Shown here in pieces: positions 63,724 to 64,000 of a stretch of 64,000 bases of DNA (positions are counted from its first letter, which is position 1; every line of letters begins with the position of its first letter). The DNA is taken from assembly GCA_949752735.1 (NCBI GenBank), contig OX457050.1, forward strand, positions 44,808,284 through 44,872,283. The letters are read 5' to 3'. A program made the position numbers and the translations under genes. The notes under the pieces are model-generated. The model was not told where the DNA came from. It saw only the letters and a list, made by a program, of their open reading frames with translations, and did not search any database. Origin of the DNA: Lumbricus terrestris (taxonomy: Eukaryota > Annelida > Clitellata > Crassiclitellata > Lumbricidae).

Positions 63724-64000
63724 ATGCATGAACTACATATGAAAAACAAATATGTTCTTCGCAAAATCGATTTATGCAATTTTAAGAGTTATATAGGAGA
63801 ATGTATGATAGGGCCATTCGATAGCTTTAGCTGTATTGTAGGGCTCAATGGTTCAGGCAAAAGTAATATTCTTGATGCAATTTCATTTGTCATGGGAATT
63901 GATACAGGGTGTTTACGTGTAAAGACACTTTCAGAATTAATAAGTATGGGATGTGATTCATGTTATGTGAAGCTTTATATAGAAGAATGTGACACAGGCA
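63724..64000 (+). CDS. SMC1: SMC1 cohesin ATPase, N-terminal part (runs off the edge)
   Basis: The ATG is in ATAGCCC-ATG at 63724 and the frame is open to the end of the window (92 codons). It reads [24 protein letters not shown], then [18 protein letters not shown] (Walker A and N-lobe) and [10 protein letters not shown], matching SMC1 (GPFxxFxxIxGxNGSGKSN...DAISFVxG...LRxxxLxxLI) better than SMC3 or condensin SMCs. With the SCC3-like protein at 51432 it would form cohesin. The rest of the gene lies outside the window. Confidence 0.9.
   Translation, partial: MHELHMKNKYVLRKIDLCNFKSYIGECMIGPFDSFSCIVGLNGSGKSNILDAISFVMGIDTGCLRVKTLSELISMGCDSCYVKLYIEECDTG

Overview
The window is strongly AT-rich, intronless nuclear DNA of a microsporidian (fungal-related intracellular parasite). 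The evidence is eukaryotic machinery (SMC1, RAD50, SCC3-like cohesin, cullin, SUMO and its E1, NPL4, MTR4, eIF6, Sec62, Trm7, IWS1, RbAp48-like WD40) encoded by short single-exon genes. Most start codons are also immediately preceded by a C triplet (CCC-ATG, CCCT-ATG, T-rich then GCCC-ATG). CCC/GGG signals just upstream of the start are a known hallmark of Microsporidia. Decayed Tc1/mariner-like and ISXO2/IS1595(Merlin)-like transposases point to one of the less compacted genomes of the phylum. I cannot name the species.

Layout. 0-4.3 kb: a dispersed repeat, a coiled-coil gene, and decayed Tc1-like and ISXO2-like transposases. 4.3-9 kb: a cullin, a divergent pair (SUMO/NEDD8 E1 subunit and DPH3) whose start codons are four bases apart, and Sec62. 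9-14 kb: a decayed transposase, a small unknown gene, and two tandem aquaporins separated by a decayed Tc1 element. 14.8-19 kb: an RbAp48/MSI1-type WD40 protein, tRNA-Lys, a DnaJ with heat-shock-element palindromes in its promoter, and an FCP1/NIF-type phosphatase. 19-24.3 kb: four unknown proteins, then NPL4. 25.8-31.1 kb: ribosomal P0, an unknown membrane-anchored protein, SUMO, a tandem-repeat tract, a divergent actin-related protein and Trm7. 31.9-41.2 kb: a large unknown helical protein, RAD50, an amino-acid transporter and eIF6. 41.4-48 kb: two inverted members of an unrecognised protein family flank about 5 kb of gene-free DNA containing a Tc1-like element with long terminal inverted repeats and an ISXO2-like remnant. 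48.4-59.1 kb: MTR4 interrupted by one in-frame TAA, an SCC3/STAG-like protein, a possible APC1-like protein and a polytopic membrane protein. 59.1-64 kb: a candidate non-coding RNA island, a 50-residue microgene, tRNA-Asn, IWS1/Spn1, a frameshifted acidic-tailed gene, and the 5' end of SMC1 running off the right edge.

The genes are mostly housekeeping: chromosome structure and repair (SMC1, SCC3-like, RAD50), ubiquitin/SUMO control (cullin, E1 subunit, SUMO, NPL4, possible APC1), RNA processing and translation (MTR4, Trm7, DPH3, eIF6, P0), chromatin and transcription (Arp8-like, RbAp48-like, IWS1), and transport (two aquaporins, amino-acid permease, Sec62). I see no operons, CRISPR arrays or viral genes. 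The most unusual items are the 4-bp divergent start arrangement, the in-frame stop in MTR4, the DnaJ without an HPD motif, the P0 without its acidic tail, and the unrecognised paralogue pair.
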